Below, one piece after another: positions 1-8,800 of a DNA stretch of 64,000 bases (position 1 is its first letter; every line of letters starts with the position of its first letter). The notes below the pieces were generated by a model. That model was not told the origin of the DNA. It did no database searches and saw nothing but the letters and a program-made list of their open reading frames with translations. The translations under genes were made by a program, and so were the position numbers. This stretch comes from Chloroherpetonaceae bacterium (GTDB lineage: Bacteria > Bacteroidota > Chlorobiia > Chlorobiales > Thermochlorobacteraceae): contig JANWWA010000010.1 in NCBI GenBank assembly GCA_025056565.1, positions 50,221 through 114,220 of the forward strand. Direction: 5' to 3'.

Positions 1-1317
1 CTTGATGCCTTGAATGATACGTCCGGGCATAGCGCCGATGTATGTGCGGCGATGACCTCTAATTTCTGCTTCATCGCGCACACCACCCAGTGCCACACGA
101 ATAAACGCACGTCCTAAGGCGCGAGCGATTGACTTGCCGAGTGAAGTTTTACCCACACCGGGCGGACCACAGAAGCAAAGAATAGGCGCTTTCATGTTCG
201 ACTTGAGCTTCAAGACGGCCAGATACTCCAAAATGCGCGCCTTGACTTTCTCTAAGCCGTAGTGGTCTTCGTTGAGCACACGCTCGGCTTCGTGAAGATT
301 GATTTTCGTGCTCGAGTAGGTGTGCCATGGCAACGAAAGTAGCGTGTCAATGTAGTTGCGCGTTACGCTGTAGTCAGGGGAAGCTTGTGGGATGCGAAGC
401 AGTTTTTCAATTTCTTTCTCGACCACTTGCCGCACTTCATCAGGCATAGATTTCTTGGCAAGAGCCTCTCGGAGTTTAACGGCGTCTTGCATCTGAAGGT
501 CATACTCGCCAAGCTCTGCCTGAATCGTTTTAAGTTGCTGGCGCAGGTAGAACTCTCGCTGCGCCTTGTCCATATCCATCTTGACCTTCGTCTGAATCTG
601 CTTTGTCAGCTCCAAGATTTGAGCCTCGCGCGCTAAGTATTCAATCAGCTTTTCAGCGCGTGCTTGCAGGCTCGGCGCTTCAAGCAGACCTTGCTTATCC
701 GCAGCAGGCACGTTCAGGTTTGACGCAATGAAGTGCACAAGGAATGGTGGGCTGTCAATGTTCTGGATGGCGTAGCTGGTCTCATTAGGCAGGTTAGGTG
801 AAAGCTCAACGACTTTGGCAGCTAACTGCTTGATGCTACGCACAAATGCAACAAGTGTCGGCTCTTCATTGGGCAGCTCGTCCAGCACACTGACGCGCGC
901 CATCAAGTATGGCTCATCTTGCACTACAGATTCCAGACGCACGCGCTGCAAGCCTTGCACGATGACGCTTGCGCTGCCATCGGGCAGTTTAAGCACTTTC
1001 AAAATCTGACCGACTGTGCCGACTGAGTAAAGGTCTTTGGTAGTAGGCTCTTCGACTTCTGCATCGAGCTGAGCCACAAAAGCCACCTGCTTGCTAGCAG
1101 GCAAATTCTCAATAAGTAGAATGGATTTCTTCCGCCCAATGCTAACGGGCGTGATGACATCAGGAAAAAGCACCGTGTTACGAAGCGGCAGAACTGGCAC
1201 AGTTGTGTCAATTTTGGTTTCGCTTCGCGACGGCGGTGCTTGCGGTAGGTTCTTCGCCAAGTTATCTAATAATCCCGCCGGCGAAGATTCCTCGAGATTA
1301 TCTTTCGTTTCACTCAT
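1..1317 (-). CDS. lon: ATP-dependent protease Lon, N-terminal 439 residues (runs off left edge)
   Basis: Lon is a cytoplasmic AAA+ serine protease that degrades misfolded and regulatory proteins. Reading the minus strand gives an N-terminal substrate-binding domain (VPVLPLRNTVLFPD near residue 40), a helical linker, and the start of the AAA+ module with Walker A GPPGVGKT near residue 384, followed by GGVRDEAEIRGHRRTYIGA, a hallmark of Lon. The Walker B region and the Ser-Lys protease domain lie beyond base 1. I chose the ATG at 1317 because GGAG sits six bases upstream; an in-frame ATG at 1329 would lie at or before the predicted transcription start. The family is 780-830 residues, so a little over half is present here. 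Identification is secure. Confidence 0.96.
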   Translation of the reverse strand, partial: MSETKDNLEESSPAGLLDNLAKNLPQAPPSRSETKIDTTVPVLPLRNTVLFPDVITPVSIGRKKSILLIENLPASKQVAFVAQLDAEVEEPTTKDLYSVGTVGQILKVLKLPDGSASVIVQGLQRVRLESVVQDEPYLMARVSVLDELPNEEPTLVAFVRSIKQLAAKVVELSPNLPNETSYAIQNIDSPPFLVHFIASNLNVPAADKQGLLEAPSLQARAEKLIEYLAREAQILELTKQIQTKVKMDMDKAQREFYLRQQLKTIQAELGEYDLQMQDAVKLREALAKKSMPDEVRQVVEKEIEKLLRIPQASPDYSVTRNYIDTLLSLPWHTYSSTKINLHEAERVLNEDHYGLEKVKARILEYLAVLKLKSNMKAPILCFCGPPGVGKTSLGKSIARALGRAFIRVALGGVRDEAEIRGHRRTYIGAMPGRIIQGIK

Positions 1318-1334
1318 CTTGGTCTCCATAATCC

Positions 1335-1362
1335 GTATAAGGTTCGCTATGTCTGTAATCAA
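1335..1362 (-). promoter_or_regulatory. Candidate lon promoter
   Basis: On the minus strand TTGATT (1362-1357) and TTATAC (1340-1335) are separated by 16 bases. The start of transcription would fall near 1328, leaving an 11-base leader that contains the GGAG of lon. It resembles a housekeeping sigma promoter rather than a heat-shock one; I see no CCCCAT-type -10. Inferred from sequence only. Confidence 0.4.
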
Positions 1363-1671
1363 GCGACACTGAACACTGCGCCACACTCCTTCTTCGCACA
1401 AAGAGCTATCACGCAGAACGGCACAGCTCTTTCTGCAACTCCTTCACAAACACTGCTTACAACGCTACGGGAACACCAATTGAAGCGGAACTACTGCGGG
1501 AAATCGCATCACGCTTTCTCTGGTTGAGTTCCAGTCTCAACCCATCAAAAACGCACACTGCTTTGAGTTCAATTTAACACAAAAACGACAAAAACGGTTT
1601 TCTTCTGCGACCTTTTTCAGCCGTAGAAGACAAGCAGCGTGAATTCAGGTTGGTTGGGGCAACCCTGCCGC
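1363..1671. other. Intergenic region between lon and the SRP RNA promoter
   Basis: No coding sequence is supported here. Two hairpin-capable inverted repeats are visible: AAAGAGCT/AGCTCTTT at 1400-1407 and 1425-1432, and TCTTCTGCG/CGTAGAAGA (one G-U pair) at 1601-1630. Neither has a clear U-tract, so they are not called terminators. Confidence 0.4.
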
Positions 1672-1700
1672 TTGACAAAGAGCCCTGATTGTTCTATATT
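1672..1700 (+). promoter_or_regulatory. Promoter of the SRP RNA gene
   Basis: TTGACA at 1672-1677 and TATATT at 1695-1700 with a 17-base spacer form a near-consensus sigma-70-type promoter. Initiation would be expected near 1707, about 37 bases before the predicted SRP RNA 5' end, so the primary transcript probably carries a 5' extension that is trimmed. Confidence 0.75.
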
Positions 1701-1743
1701 TTCGCCCCAATTTTTGCGACAGGGCAGTACGGCACAAGGAATT

Positions 1744-1840
1744 GGGCAAGTCCTATACAACGCTTGGCGACTCAACCATGTCAGGTCCGGAAGGAAGCAG
1801 CATCCAGTCTGCCTAAGCGTGTGATATAGTCCGCTTGCCC
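1744..1840 (+). ncRNA. ffs: Signal recognition particle RNA, small bacterial (4.5S) type
   Basis: This RNA binds Ffh and targets nascent membrane and secreted proteins to FtsY and the translocon. The invariant apical motif TCAGGTCCGGAAGGAAGCAG lies at 1780-1799, giving the GGAA tetraloop and the asymmetric loop that Ffh recognises. The ends GGGCAAG (1744-1750) and CTTGCCC (1834-1840) pair to close a rod about 97 nucleotides long with no Alu domain. A T-run at 1844-1850 follows the terminal stem and could end transcription. Short open frames crossing the locus are not genes. Confidence 0.93.
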
Positions 1841-1915
1841 ACTCTTTTTTGAGCGGCGCACCCTCGCAGGTTTTCTCAGTTTGTTTAATTACTCAACCCG
1901 CAAGGAGGAATTTGT

Positions 1916-2962
1916 ATGCCAACCAAGCAAGATTTTCTGAGGGAAACGGTCGAACATCTGGATATGAAGCGTTTTAATGTCGTGCCGATGGTCGAGGCGA
2001 TGGCGAAGATGGCCTTTCAAGCTCGAAATCTCTCACGCGCCGCAAAAATTTACGATATGATGCTAGCCGACAAAGACTGCGCAATTATTCTCACACTAGC
2101 TGGCTCGCTCATTAGTGCAGGCTTGAAGCAAATCATTATTGACCTTGTGGAACACAATATGGTAGATGCGATTGTGGCTACTGGGGCGAACATTGTGGAC
2201 CAAGATTTTTTCGAGGCTTTAGGCTTTAGGCACTACATTGGCACACCTTTCGTTGATGACCGCATTTTACGCGAGCTGCATATTGACCGCATCTATGACA
2301 CTTTTATTGATGAAGACCAACTGCGCATCTGTGACGAAACTACAGCGCAAATTTTTGGCGCGCTGCTACCTAAGCCTTACTCTTCTCGGGAACTAATGAT
2401 TGAGTTTGGCAAATATCTCGAGCAACATTACCCTAATGCCAACTCCATCATTCTTTCATGCTACCGCAAAGGCGTGCCGATTTTCGTTCCAGCTCTGAGC
2501 GATTGCTCGGCTGGCTTTGGCATCGTGCATCACCAGTGGCATCACCCTGACGCACATATTTCGTTTGATTCGGGCAAGGATTTCCTGGAGCTCACTCGTA
2601 TTAAGATTGAACACCCGACCACTGGCATTTTTATGATTGGGGGCGGCGTGCCAAAGAATTTCACGCAAGATATTGTCGTAGCCGCTGAGGTGCTTGGCTT
2701 TGAGAACGTGCAAATGCACAAATACGCCGTGCAACTCACCGTTGCAGATGAACGGGACGGGGCACTGTCAGGCTCAACTTTGAAGGAAGCAAGCTCTTGG
2801 GGCAAAGTGGATACGACCTTTGAGCAAATGGTGTTTGGCGAAGCAACGGTTACATTCCCACTGGTAGCGGGCTATGCCTACCACAAGCGTAGCTGGGAGG
2901 GAAGAAAGGGCTTTCGTTTCAACGATCTGCTGGCAACCCGCCACACCGTTGCAGCGTGCTAA
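1916..2962 (+). CDS. Deoxyhypusine synthase-like protein
   Basis: This 348-residue protein belongs to the deoxyhypusine synthase (DHS) family, which uses NAD and spermidine to transfer an aminobutyl group to a lysine of eIF5A in archaea and eukaryotes. The catalytic-lysine region is present as EASSWGK with Lys297, preceded by GALSGS, and the NAD-binding features TLAGSLISAG (about residues 60-69) and VATGANIVDQD are visible. AAGGAGG lies upstream of the ATG. Bacteria lack eIF5A; related bacterial proteins are known or suspected to act on small amines (homospermidine synthase-like), so a polyamine role is inferred. It directly follows the SRP RNA gene. The family call is firm, the substrate unknown. 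Confidence 0.88.
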   Translation: MPTKQDFLRETVEHLDMKRFNVVPMVEAMAKMAFQARNLSRAAKIYDMMLADKDCAIILTLAGSLISAGLKQIIIDLVEHNMVDAIVATGANIVDQDFFEALGFRHYIGTPFVDDRILRELHIDRIYDTFIDEDQLRICDETTAQIFGALLPKPYSSRELMIEFGKYLEQHYPNANSIILSCYRKGVPIFVPALSDCSAGFGIVHHQWHHPDAHISFDSGKDFLELTRIKIEHPTTGIFMIGGGVPKNFTQDIVVAAEVLGFENVQMHKYAVQLTVADERDGALSGSTLKEASSWGKVDTTFEQMVFGEATVTFPLVAGYAYHKRSWEGRKGFRFNDLLATRHTVAAC

Positions 2963-3044
2963 GGTGGGAACGTCTGAACTGGATTCAACCTTACTTTTGA
3001 CGTAATTCGGTTGCGGTTTCTTTCAACTTAACTCTACTCCAACG

Positions 3045-3719
3045 ATGAAATTCTTCATTGACACCGCTAACTTGGATGAGATTCGTGCAGCGCAAAGCCT
3101 TGGCGTCTTGGACGGCGTGACGACCAACCCAACCCTCATCGCAAAGGAGCTCAAGCCGCTGACCTATGATGCCTTTATGAACCACATTCGGAAAATTTGC
3201 GAATTGGTTGACGGCCCCGTCAGCGCTGAAGTAACCACCCTCAAAGCCGACGAGATGATTGCCGAAGGTGAAGCCCTCGCTGCGATTCACGAAAATGTGG
3301 TCGTAAAGTGCCCCGTTACAATTGAAGGAATTAAGGCAATTAAGCATTTTTCATCCGTTGGCATTAAGACGAACGCGACCCTTGTTTTTTCACCAAATCA
3401 AGCTTTGCTAGCGGCAAAGGCAGGAGCAACCTTCGTTAGTCCATTCATCGGGCGGCTCGATGATGTAAGCACCGATGGTATTGCACTGATTGAACAAATC
3501 GTAACGATTTTCCACAACTACGAAATCCCAACCATGGTGCTGGCGGCAAGCATTCGTCACCCTGTGCATGTGATTAACTGCGCACTGCTGGGTGCAGATG
3601 TGGCGACTATGCCCTTCAAAGTCATTGAGCAGCTAATTAAGCACCCACTGACGGATGTGGGGCTGCAAAAGTTTATGGACGATGCCAAAGCCCTACGTGA
3701 GAAAGTAGCAGTCCCTTAA
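3045..3719 (+). CDS. tal: Transaldolase / fructose-6-phosphate aldolase family protein
   Basis: A 224-residue cytoplasmic TIM-barrel enzyme of the short (MipB/TalC) transaldolase type, which moves dihydroxyacetone units between sugar phosphates in the non-oxidative pentose phosphate pathway. Visible motifs are [10 protein letters not shown] (residues 4-13), [12 protein letters not shown] (24-35) and the Schiff-base lysine Lys88 in VVVKCP. The length matches the 210-230-residue subfamily rather than the 310-350-residue TalB type. Sequence alone does not separate transaldolase from fructose-6-phosphate aldolase activity. The next gene starts 18 bases downstream, so co-transcription is likely. 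Confidence 0.93.
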   Translation: MKFFIDTANLDEIRAAQSLGVLDGVTTNPTLIAKELKPLTYDAFMNHIRKICELVDGPVSAEVTTLKADEMIAEGEALAAIHENVVVKCPVTIEGIKAIKHFSSVGIKTNATLVFSPNQALLAAKAGATFVSPFIGRLDDVSTDGIALIEQIVTIFHNYEIPTMVLAASIRHPVHVINCALLGADVATMPFKVIEQLIKHPLTDVGLQKFMDDAKALREKVAVP

Positions 3720-3737
3720 CCTTAATCGTTAAAGGAT

Positions 3738-3959
3738 ATGAGCACCATAAAGCCCTTTGAAGAGCTTAGGCAAATGGTTGCCGAGATGGAAGAAGATTTT
3801 CGAAAATTCTATGAAAAGCGTCAAAATGCAGCTGGCACACGCATTCGCAAAAAGCTCTCTGACCTCAAGCGAAAAGCCCAAGAAATTCGTAATGAGGTGC
3901 AAGCCATAAAGCAAGCGGCAAAGCAAGAGAAAGCCAAGAAAACTACATCTGAAGGGTGA
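3738..3959 (+). CDS. Histone H1-like (Hc1-type) small basic protein
   Basis: A 73-residue helical, lysine-rich protein matching the Hc1-like family known from chlamydiae and widespread in Bacteroidota/Chlorobiota. The recognisable core is FYEKRQNAAGTRIRKKLSDL followed by KAQEIRNEVQ and a Lys/Ala-rich tail. Such proteins are thought to bind DNA and aid nucleoid compaction; direct evidence in this phylum is limited. There is no signal peptide. It lies 18 bases after the transaldolase gene and is followed by a clear terminator, so the two probably form one transcript. Confidence 0.82.
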   Translation: MSTIKPFEELRQMVAEMEEDFRKFYEKRQNAAGTRIRKKLSDLKRKAQEIRNEVQAIKQAAKQEKAKKTTSEG

Positions 3960-3984
3960 GACATTTTTTAAGTGAGCATATCGC

Positions 3985-4011
3985 AAAAAGGCTACTTTAA
4001 GGTAGCCTTTT
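3985..4011 (+). terminator. Rho-independent terminator
   Basis: The inverted repeat AAAAGGCTAC (3985-3994) / GTAGCCTTTT (4002-4011) has a 10-base-pair stem and a 7-base loop and ends in a short T-run. It closes the transaldolase-Hc1 transcript. Confidence 0.85.
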
Positions 4012-4144
4012 CTGTTGTGACCAAGCACGAAAGCGCGACCTATACCCGTGCTGCCAAATCAAGAGGGTTGAACTAGATTAGATGTGATGCGATAGACGCA
4101 CAAGCGCAATGTGTGGTCGCCCATTATTTTGCTGCGAGAATTGT

Positions 4145-4160
4145 CTGCGCATTTGCGCAG
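4145..4160. repeat. Short palindrome CTGCGCA-TT-TGCGCAG
   Basis: A perfect 7-base inverted repeat with a 2-base centre lies in the intergenic region about 80 bases upstream of the candidate promoter of the WG-repeat lipoprotein gene. It could be a regulator site or a small hairpin; no function is claimed. Confidence 0.35.
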
Positions 4161-4222
4161 TAGTATGCAAGCGGAACAGGGAATAGGAAAAGAAAGTGAT
4201 TCATTCTCAAAATTTTTATACC

Positions 4223-4263
4223 TTGCTGGGCAAACTTAATCGAGTATTATGCCTGCACAGGCA
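4223..4263 (+). promoter_or_regulatory. Candidate promoter with an overlapping palindrome
   Basis: TTGCTG (4223-4228) and TATTAT (4245-4250) are 16 bases apart. TGCCTG-CA-CAGGCA (4250-4263) begins at the last base of the -10 box and spans the expected start site, where a repressor could act. The ATG of the WG-repeat lipoprotein is 17 bases further on. Inferred. Confidence 0.4.
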
Positions 4264-4280
4264 AACGCAACTAAGCCACT

Positions 4281-5801
4281 ATGCTCCGTCAAGTGTATCT
4301 CTACTGGCTAAGCGGTCTAGTGCTTCTGATAGTAGGTTTTAGCAGTGGCTGCGGTGGTAAAAAAACTGCAAGCGAGTCAGTGACCGCTTCACCATCGAAG
4401 CCAGCCAGTACTGAACCAGCCAGCATGCCAGTGCACAACGCACCGTCTGGGAATACACTCTTTGTCATTAAAGAAACCGGCAAGTTCGGCTACATTGATT
4501 CCTCTGGGCGAGTGGTTGCCTCTGCAATGTATGAAGAAGCGGGTGAATTCTCAGAAGGCTTTGGGCGCATTCGGCTGGGCAATCGACACGGCTACCTGGA
4601 TGCGTCAGGTAACCTTGTAATCAATCCACAATTTGATGCGGCAGGGGAGTTCAAAGAGGGATTTGCCAGAGTACGGCTTGGTTACAAGTGGGGATATATC
4701 AACCGAGAAGGTAAGTATGAAATTAACCCGCAATTTGATGCTGCAGGGAACTTCTCAGAAGGATTAGCCAAGGTGCGCCTTGCAGGCAAGTGGGGATTTA
4801 TTGATAAGACAGGCAAACTGGTCATTCACCCCGAGTTTGAAAATGTAGGCGATTTCAAAGGAGGTGTAGCTCGCATCAAGCAAGCAGGTAAGTGGGGATT
4901 TATTGACAAAACAGGTAAGCTGCTTGTGTCACCTGTCTATGACCTTGCCTTTGATTTCTCGGAAGAAATGGCGCTGGTCAAACAGGGTGGCAAATATGGT
5001 TACATTGACCAATCAGGTCAGCTGGCTGTGCCTATTCAGTATGCATCGGCGCAGAGTTTTTCGGAAGGACTTGCAGCCGTAACCAGTCCCAATCCGCAAG
5101 ATAAAGGCAAGTCGGGCTACATTGACAAGACAGGGCAAATGGTGATTAAGCCAGACTTCTACCGAGTAGGCCGTTTTTCAGAAGGCTTAGCGAAAGTCGG
5201 GTTCTACCGAAAAGAAGGGTATGTGTATGGATACATTGACAAAGCAGGCAAGTATGCCATCAATCCACAGTTTGATGCGGCACTGGATTTCTCTGAGGGG
5301 CTGGCATGTGTCAAATCGGGTGAAAAATGGGGCGCAATCGATGCCAGTGGTCGATATGTGATTCCGCCTCAGTTTGATACCATTTACGCTTTCAAAAATG
5401 GTCTGGCGCAAGCAAAGCAGGGCACGATGCTCGGTTACATCAATGCTACAGGCAGCTTTGTGTGGAGTACGGAGCTGCCTGAAATAGAGACTGTGTTCAG
5501 CCGCTTGTTTTACGGCACAATTGAACGACTGGAGATTCAAATGCGCCTTGAACGCAACGGAGAGGAGCTGTTCGGCACATACTTCTACAAGAACATTGGC
5601 ACTGACATACGCCTAAAAGGCAAAATCGACAAGGAAAACAATATCACACTGGATGAGCTGGATGAGCAAGGTCATGTGGTAGCCACATTCAAAGGGGCAT
5701 TTGTTGCACCTGATGTAATTGAAGGCAAATGGACAAAAGGCAATCGAACCTTGCCTTTCGCCTTGCGAGAAATGGTCTTAGAGACCAGCGAGGAAAATTG
5801 A
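4281..5801 (+). CDS. WG-repeat lipoprotein
   Basis: A 506-residue predicted lipoprotein. The signal peptide ends in a lipobox (SSGC, lipidated Cys24), followed by a Ser/Pro-rich linker to about residue 55. Residues about 60-400 hold ten WG beta repeats, each with an aromatic-Gly-[YFA]-[IL]-[DN] core followed by a G-hydrophobic turn and an F-[SK]-[EN]-G-L/F-A segment (FGYID, HGYLD, WGYIN, WGFID twice, YGYID twice, SGYID, WGAID, LGYIN). A C-terminal domain of about 110 residues carries no repeats. WG-repeat proteins are usually surface exposed and mostly uncharacterised. The function is not known; it appears monocistronic. Confidence 0.88.
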   Translation: MLRQVYLYWLSGLVLLIVGFSSGCGGKKTASESVTASPSKPASTEPASMPVHNAPSGNTLFVIKETGKFGYIDSSGRVVASAMYEEAGEFSEGFGRIRLGNRHGYLDASGNLVINPQFDAAGEFKEGFARVRLGYKWGYINREGKYEINPQFDAAGNFSEGLAKVRLAGKWGFIDKTGKLVIHPEFENVGDFKGGVARIKQAGKWGFIDKTGKLLVSPVYDLAFDFSEEMALVKQGGKYGYIDQSGQLAVPIQYASAQSFSEGLAAVTSPNPQDKGKSGYIDKTGQMVIKPDFYRVGRFSEGLAKVGFYRKEGYVYGYIDKAGKYAINPQFDAALDFSEGLACVKSGEKWGAIDASGRYVIPPQFDTIYAFKNGLAQAKQGTMLGYINATGSFVWSTELPEIETVFSRLFYGTIERLEIQMRLERNGEELFGTYFYKNIGTDIRLKGKIDKENNITLDELDEQGHVVATFKGAFVAPDVIEGKWTKGNRTLPFALREMVLETSEEN

Positions 5802-5855
5802 ATCCAGTAGTGCACATTGCGGTGTGCGGTGAAAGGCGCAGTAATTCAGCATCTT

Positions 5856-8800
5856 TCACTCTGCTCTAACAATGATGGTCGCTGAAGTTGGCTTTGAACC
5901 CTCGACGTCTTCTTCACTGGCTTCTACCACGAAGATGTTTTCGCCTTTGCGGAGCGGCACTTCCAGCGTTCTGCCGTAGCCTAAGACGCGCTTTCCTTGC
6001 AGCCACCTATAAACCACTTTGCGCTCCTCAGGGCGGTTGACAGGCGGCGCACTTACAATTGTTGAAGGGTTAGCAGGATTCCAAGTTAGCACAATGGGCT
6101 TCGGCGATGCGGTGAACTTCAAAGCCTCCCAAACCGTTAGCTCATATGTTTCAACTCTCAAAATCTCGCTGCGCGGTCGCCAGCCTAACTTGATGTCGTT
6201 TTTGCCAAGCACAGTGGCTTGAAATCTCGGCACAATCGTTTCAGCTGAGCCAGTGGTAACAAATCCAATCGCACGCGTCTCAAACACTTTGGAAAGATCA
6301 ATTGCCGCACCTTGCACAATGTGCTTAGGTAGTGCAGTTGGAAAAGCGGGTGCAGGCACCACATCAATTTCCTTTACAATTGAATCGCGTGAGTTACGCA
6401 AATTTCGCTGGTCATCCGCAATCAGCTTGATAAGGTGTCGACCAGCAGAAAGTTGCACAAAATCGCTATCGTATGGCTGACCGTCAATAATCCAAGCAAA
6501 GCGCAGGGGGTCGCCATCGGCATCTTGCGTGGGCTTGGCTTTCAATGCAAGACGCTCGTTTTCATAAACAGGTAATGGGAGGCTAATTTCAGGCTTAGGT
6601 GCAGAGTTGGCAAATACGGTAAAAGTTTGAGTAGCGGTGCGATTACGCGTCGGGGAGTCATCACTAATGGTGAGTTCAAGACGATGCGTGCCAGCTTGTG
6701 AGAAAACGTGGGCAACTTTGGGCGTGGTACCAATAAGTTTGCCATCGGCTTTCCACTCATATTTTGTGATGAGGCCATCAGGGTCAGTAGATTGCGACGC
6801 ATCTAAAATGAAGCGCTCACCCACTGCAACAGCCTTAGGCACGCTAGCCACTGCAACTGGTGGTGCATTGACACGAATGAACTTGGTCTGACTGGCTGAC
6901 TTGCAAGCCACTTTCGAGTCAGTGGTAATCGTCAGCGTGATAGGGTAGATGCCCGGTTTGCTGAAGCGATGGGTCGCTTTAACGCCTGTTTTCACAATAG
7001 ACGCCAGCTCACCTTGTTTTAAGGTATCGCCGTGAATCTGCCACTCGTAAGCGATAATTCTATCGCCTGATGTAGATGGTGAGGCGTCGAGGCTCACTTC
7101 ATCATCAGTGGCAACCCATGTTGGCACACTAAACTCAGCAATCGGTCCTGCGACAACACGCACAATAGATGTAGCTTGACTGACGTTGCTACACTTGCCA
7201 CGTTTCGCTGTGCCTTCCGTCCCAACTACGGTCAGCGCCACGCTGTAGACGCCGGGCTTAGTGTAGCTATGCTGCACAATTTTACCAAGTGCCGTTTCAC
7301 CGTCGCCAAAGTCCCAAGCATAGGAGCCAATCGCCCCCACTGGATTGATGCTCCGACTGCCATCGAAGGTGAGCATTGCTTGCACGCAGACGGTTGTGTC
7401 GGTAAAAGAGGGAATAGCGAGTGGCGAACCGCCAATGAAGACAGGAATCGTAGCAATCGTTGGCTCTTGAGCAAAGCCGTCATCGAGTTTTAAGACCACG
7501 CTGTATTGTCCGGGCTTGGTGTAGATGTGAGCAGGGTCGGTTTGCATAGATGTCGTGCCATCGCCAAAGTCCCAAAAAAATTTAATTGCGTCGCCATCGG
7601 GGTCGTAGCTACGCGAGCCATTGAAGAGAATCGTTTGACCAGTGCAAGCCATCACAAGTGAATCGACAACCGCAACGGGTGGACGGTTGATGAGCACTTT
7701 GATTGTCTCACGCGTTCTGCTATTCGGCAAGTTTTGTCCATCGTCCGCTGTAAGCGTAATGAAGTGCACGCCGTCGCTCGGCGCATCCCAAAAAAGCACG
7801 GCTCCGTTTTGCTTCGTGCCGTCAGGGAAAAGCCACTCAAACGACAGTGCGTGCTTATCAATGTCATAGCTTCTTGATGCATCAAGCAAAATGCGCCGAG
7901 TGTTAGAGCGAATGATGGTTTCGGTTACAATGATAGGCGCACTGTTGATGAGCAGCTCACCCTGAACCGATTGCTGGCTATTGGTAAAGCCTTGACCATC
8001 GCTGACCGTAAGCGTGAAGCGCTGCAACCCTGTTTTGCTGAAAGCTTTTTTGACGACAGCACCTTTGATGACCGAGCCATCTGCAAATTGCCAAACAATC
8101 TGGCGAATCTTCCCATCTTTGTCAAATGAAGTGGAGGCGTCAAATGTAACAGGTTGATTCGGAGCGGCAACTTCCGCAGAGAGCTGATACTGTGGCACAG
8201 GAGCGTAGTTGAGGTGAATTTTCTTCGTAGACACGCTTTGCGCATCTTCAAAGCCAGAGTCGTCTCGCACGACAAGTCGCAAGTTATGGTCGCCTGACTC
8301 TGCGATGACAATCGTAGCGGTGTCGCCCTCAGCGACTTTCTTGTCATCTACAAACCACTCAAACGAGGTGATTTTACCGTCGGGCGCAAAACTTTTGCGA
8401 CCATCAAGAAAAATTGGTCGATTCGGCTCAGCGACGCTCGGAGCTTCAAATTGTGCGGTTGGGTAGCGTAAAAGTCGAAACGTATGCGTAGTGCGCTGAA
8501 TGCTGTTAGTTTGCCGTCTGCCATCGTCAACGGTAAGCGTAATAGTGTATTGCCCACTTTTTTGAAAAGTGTGCACAACTTCAATGCCCTCCGCTTTTGT
8601 GCCATCGCCAAAGTCCCAAAAGTATCGGAGCGTAGTGTCGTCGCCATCTGTAGTGCCACGAGCGGAGAAAGTTTGTTTGGCAGCAGTCGATTTTTCCGCT
8701 GCATCAATTTTAGGCACGGGTGGGAAGTTAATGTGAATCTCTTGTGAAAGCGATTGAATGGAGTTTGATACGCCGTGCCCATCATCAGCGGTGAGTGTAA

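Noticed and set aside
52..1372. Plus-strand frames over the lon gene
   Set aside because: They are antisense to the clear Lon reading frame with its Walker A motif.
1639..1824. A 61-residue plus-strand frame over the SRP RNA
   Set aside because: It coincides with the conserved SRP RNA fold and motif and has no protein features.
5856..6100. T9SS sorting tail on the PKD protein
   Set aside because: The C-terminus lacks the QNYPNPFNP and terminal Lys-rich motifs seen in the giant protease, so none is claimed.
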